This document shows positions 48,270 to 49,544 of a stretch of 49,544 nt of DNA, piece after piece. The stretch comes from Verrucomicrobiota bacterium. Its GTDB lineage: Bacteria > Verrucomicrobiota > Verrucomicrobiia > Chthoniobacterales > JAFAMB01. The notes beneath the pieces were generated by a model that searched no databases, was not told the origin of the DNA, and saw only the letters and a program-made list of their open reading frames with translations. Where the stretch lies: assembly GCA_019239825.1 (NCBI GenBank), contig JAFAZK010000080.1, positions 1 to 49,544 on the forward strand, given 5' to 3'. Position 1 is the stretch's first letter. Each line of letters opens with the position of its first letter. Made by a program: the position numbers and the translations under genes.

Positions 48270-48381
48270 CGCTTCGCGAATGACAAATTACAAATGACAG
48301 ATGACCGATTGAGCGAGTCGATCTCGAGGTCTCCGGCGCAAATTTGTCATTTGTTATCTGTCATCTGTCATTCGCGCAGCG
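48270..48381. repeat. Palindromic word-array element, ATGACAGATGAC family
   Basis: The left arm CGCTTCGCGAATGACAAATT with ACAAATGACAGATGACCG (48270-48307) is inverse to the right arm (AAATTTGTCATTTGTTATCT, GTCATCTGTCATTCGCGCAGCG; 48340-48381). The right arm supplies the TGA stop codon and last residues of the epimerase gene. It matches the words of the element at 33515, including ATGACCGATTG in the left half of both. Confidence 0.8.
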
Positions 48382-49357
48382 TCGGATACGGTCCCTCCGC
48401 GAATACTTCCGCGTGATATCCTTTTGATCCGACCAGGCGAGCCAACGGGCTGCGCGTGTCTTTGCCCGCTTTCAATTGCTCAACTAGAAATCTGAAATCG
48501 TACTTAGGCTTCCAACCGAGGTCGGCCCGAGCTTTCTGGTTCACGTAAACCCGGTCAATGGTTGGATGCATTCGCCAACCGCGGCGAGCATACTCGGCAA
48601 CGAAATCGGGCACGTAGCGCTCAACTACCGCAGCGGTATCCAAGCGTAGCTCCGCTAGCTCGCGACTTGCGAACGGGGTCGTGGCGCTGATGATGTAGCG
48701 GCCGAACCCGATATCGGGCGCTTGTTCCGCGGCTGCCAGATGCGCGCTAACCACGTCTTCCAGATCGACGCGCCGGAACAGGTATTCGTTTACTTTAAGA
48801 TTTTCGTCCGGGAAAGCTTCCCGCGCCGCTTTGTTGTCATCAGGTTCCGGGAAAAATCGGGAGGTCCTTAATACAATGCAGGTGAGCCGGTGGTTTCTGT
48901 GAAACAAGTGGCAAAGATCTTCGGCGGCCGCCTTCGTCAAGCCATAAATATTCTTTGGGACGGGGACGATCTCCTCAGTTACCCAGGCGGCTGGAGCTCC
49001 GATGGGCGGAATCAACGCGTCCCCAAACACGCTGGTCGTGCTGGTGAACACGAACGATTCCACTCCGGCCTCCGCCGCTTCTTCCAATAGAGCAAGGGTT
49101 CCGGTGATATTCGTGTCGACGAATGCTTGGCGGTCGTGGGTAGCCACGTGCGGCTTGTGCAGCGTTGCCGTGTGAAACACGGCTTGTACGCCCTGCATGC
49201 AACGGCGCACCAAAACACGATCGGTAATTGATCCAACGCAAGTTGTGAACGGCGACTCAGCTAAATCGACACCAACGACCTCATGGTTCGATTGCTGCAA
49301 ACTGCGCACTAGCGCTTCACCAAGATGGCCAGAGCTCCCTGTGACCAAAACGCGCAT
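48368..49357 (-). CDS. NAD-dependent sugar epimerase/dehydratase (extended SDR)
   Basis: The protein is 329 residues. The Rossmann motif VTGSSGHLG is at 5-13, the catalytic YGLTK (YxxxK) near 138-142 and FTSTTSVFG holds the Ser/Thr of the triad. The fold matches UDP-sugar epimerase-like SDRs acting on nucleotide sugars or lactones. The final residues LRE and the stop lie in a repeat arm (48368-48381). It lies 22 bp downstream of the gene for the 37-residue basic protein, on the same strand. Substrate unknown. Confidence 0.9.
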   Translation of the reverse strand: MRVLVTGSSGHLGEALVRSLQQSNHEVVGVDLAESPFTTCVGSITDRVLVRRCMQGVQAVFHTATLHKPHVATHDRQAFVDTNITGTLALLEEAAEAGVESFVFTSTTSVFGDALIPPIGAPAAWVTEEIVPVPKNIYGLTKAAAEDLCHLFHRNHRLTCIVLRTSRFFPEPDDNKAAREAFPDENLKVNEYLFRRVDLEDVVSAHLAAAEQAPDIGFGRYIISATTPFASRELAELRLDTAAVVERYVPDFVAEYARRGWRMHPTIDRVYVNQKARADLGWKPKYDFRFLVEQLKAGKDTRSPLARLVGSKGYHAEVFAEGPYPTLRE

Positions 49358-49379
49358 CGCTGGCTAGCTTTGGCTTTGT

Positions 49380-49493
49380 CTAGGCGGTCTTCTTCTCAGC
49401 TTCTTTGCTGGCTGAAACGGCCTTGATGCGCTCCGCCTTGGCCGCGCGGCGTTTCCTGTGTTTAACGTTTGTACGACCTTTGTATGATCCCAT
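49380..49493 (-). CDS. 37-residue highly basic protein
   Basis: On the minus strand ATG at 49493 to TAG at 49380 encodes MGSYKGRTNVKHRKRRAAKA followed by ERIKAVSASKEAEKKTA. Thirteen of 37 residues are Lys or Arg, with an amphipathic helix in the second half. This composition is that of small ribosome-associated or nucleic-acid-binding proteins, for example the size class of bTHX, though I see no sequence match. AAGGTCCC lies about 10 nt upstream and can serve as a ribosome site. It ends 22 bp before the epimerase start, so the two could be co-transcribed. Confidence 0.6.
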   Translation of the reverse strand: MGSYKGRTNVKHRKRRAAKAERIKAVSASKEAEKKTA

Positions 49494-49544
49494 AAGTCAG
49501 GGACCTTAACCAAAAGGTTTCTGGTGACAAGGGTGTGCCGAGTG

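Noticed and set aside
1608..49236. Many long open frames opposite or shifted against solid genes
   Set aside because: They overlap genes with clear family motifs and have no supporting start signals.

Overview
The window looks like chromosomal DNA of a Gram-negative bacterium, most probably a soil Verrucomicrobiota of the Chthoniobacterales type. This is an inference. It rests on outer-membrane genes (an LptE-like lipoprotein, a BamD-like TPR protein, a beta-barrel protein), many starts without a Shine-Dalgarno sequence, and a very high density of short-word palindromic intergenic repeats. There is no phage, plasmid, transposase or CRISPR array. One tRNA gene, tRNA-Leu(CAA), is present.

Layout. 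1-1362: the 3' end of a decapeptide-repeat gene with a terminator, then a secreted protein with two NTF2-like domains. 1585-6893: a glycerol regulon, glpF-glpK-glpD on the minus strand, divergent from a SorC-family regulator, with an array of matching operator-like sites between them. 6913-9989: a polytopic membrane protein, a flavin-dependent-halogenase-like oxidoreductase and tRNA-Leu. 10147-16944: housekeeping genes queG, aroK, cspA, purE, a Sua5-type t6A gene, rsmI, an lptE-like gene and a BamD-like gene. 17271-20705: a secreted hypothetical, then a conserved hypothetical beside fumarylacetoacetase. 21014-25530: flotillin plus an NfeD-like partner, a secreted hypothetical and a PAS-SpoIIE phosphatase. 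25777-31235: a nucleoside hydrolase and a sugar-type ABC importer without its ATPase, divergent from a LacI regulator across a 32-bp perfect palindrome. 31556-33464: a NodIJ/Drr-type ABC exporter. 33678-35711: a SUOX-fold protein, a Rieske protein and a beta-barrel protein. 36196-38964: a zinc alcohol dehydrogenase and an aldo/keto reductase. 39165-42676: a secreted LanC-like cyclase homologue with a Cys-Cys-Gly zinc motif, a YbhN-type flippase and an LssY_C protein. 43123-49493: an acetamidase/formamidase, an Hsp70 relative, a DUF4430 protein, a polysaccharide deacetylase, a YCII protein, an epimerase and a 37-residue basic protein.

The most striking feature is not a gene. More than twenty intergenic stretches hold imperfect palindromes whose arms are arrays of short (about 7-10 bp) words: AGTAATCAGT, AGGAGTTC, ATGACAGATGAC, GTGGAC/GTAGAC, ACGCAAAG, CGCGAATGGACACGAAT, and a GGTGGGGCGAGGCTCCCGA end motif. 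The same word families recur in elements many kb apart. The elements sit directly against gene ends and in several cases supply stop codons, start codons or terminal residues (AroK, QueG, Sua5, epimerase). One 325-bp element with 76-bp inverted arms stops 5 bp before the fahA start codon.

Other leads are the decapeptide repeat at the left edge, whose codons vary synonymously while SVLPTHP is invariant, the exported CCG-type LanC-like protein, and the conserved hypothetical paired with fumarylacetoacetase. All readings are by eye; no database search was possible.
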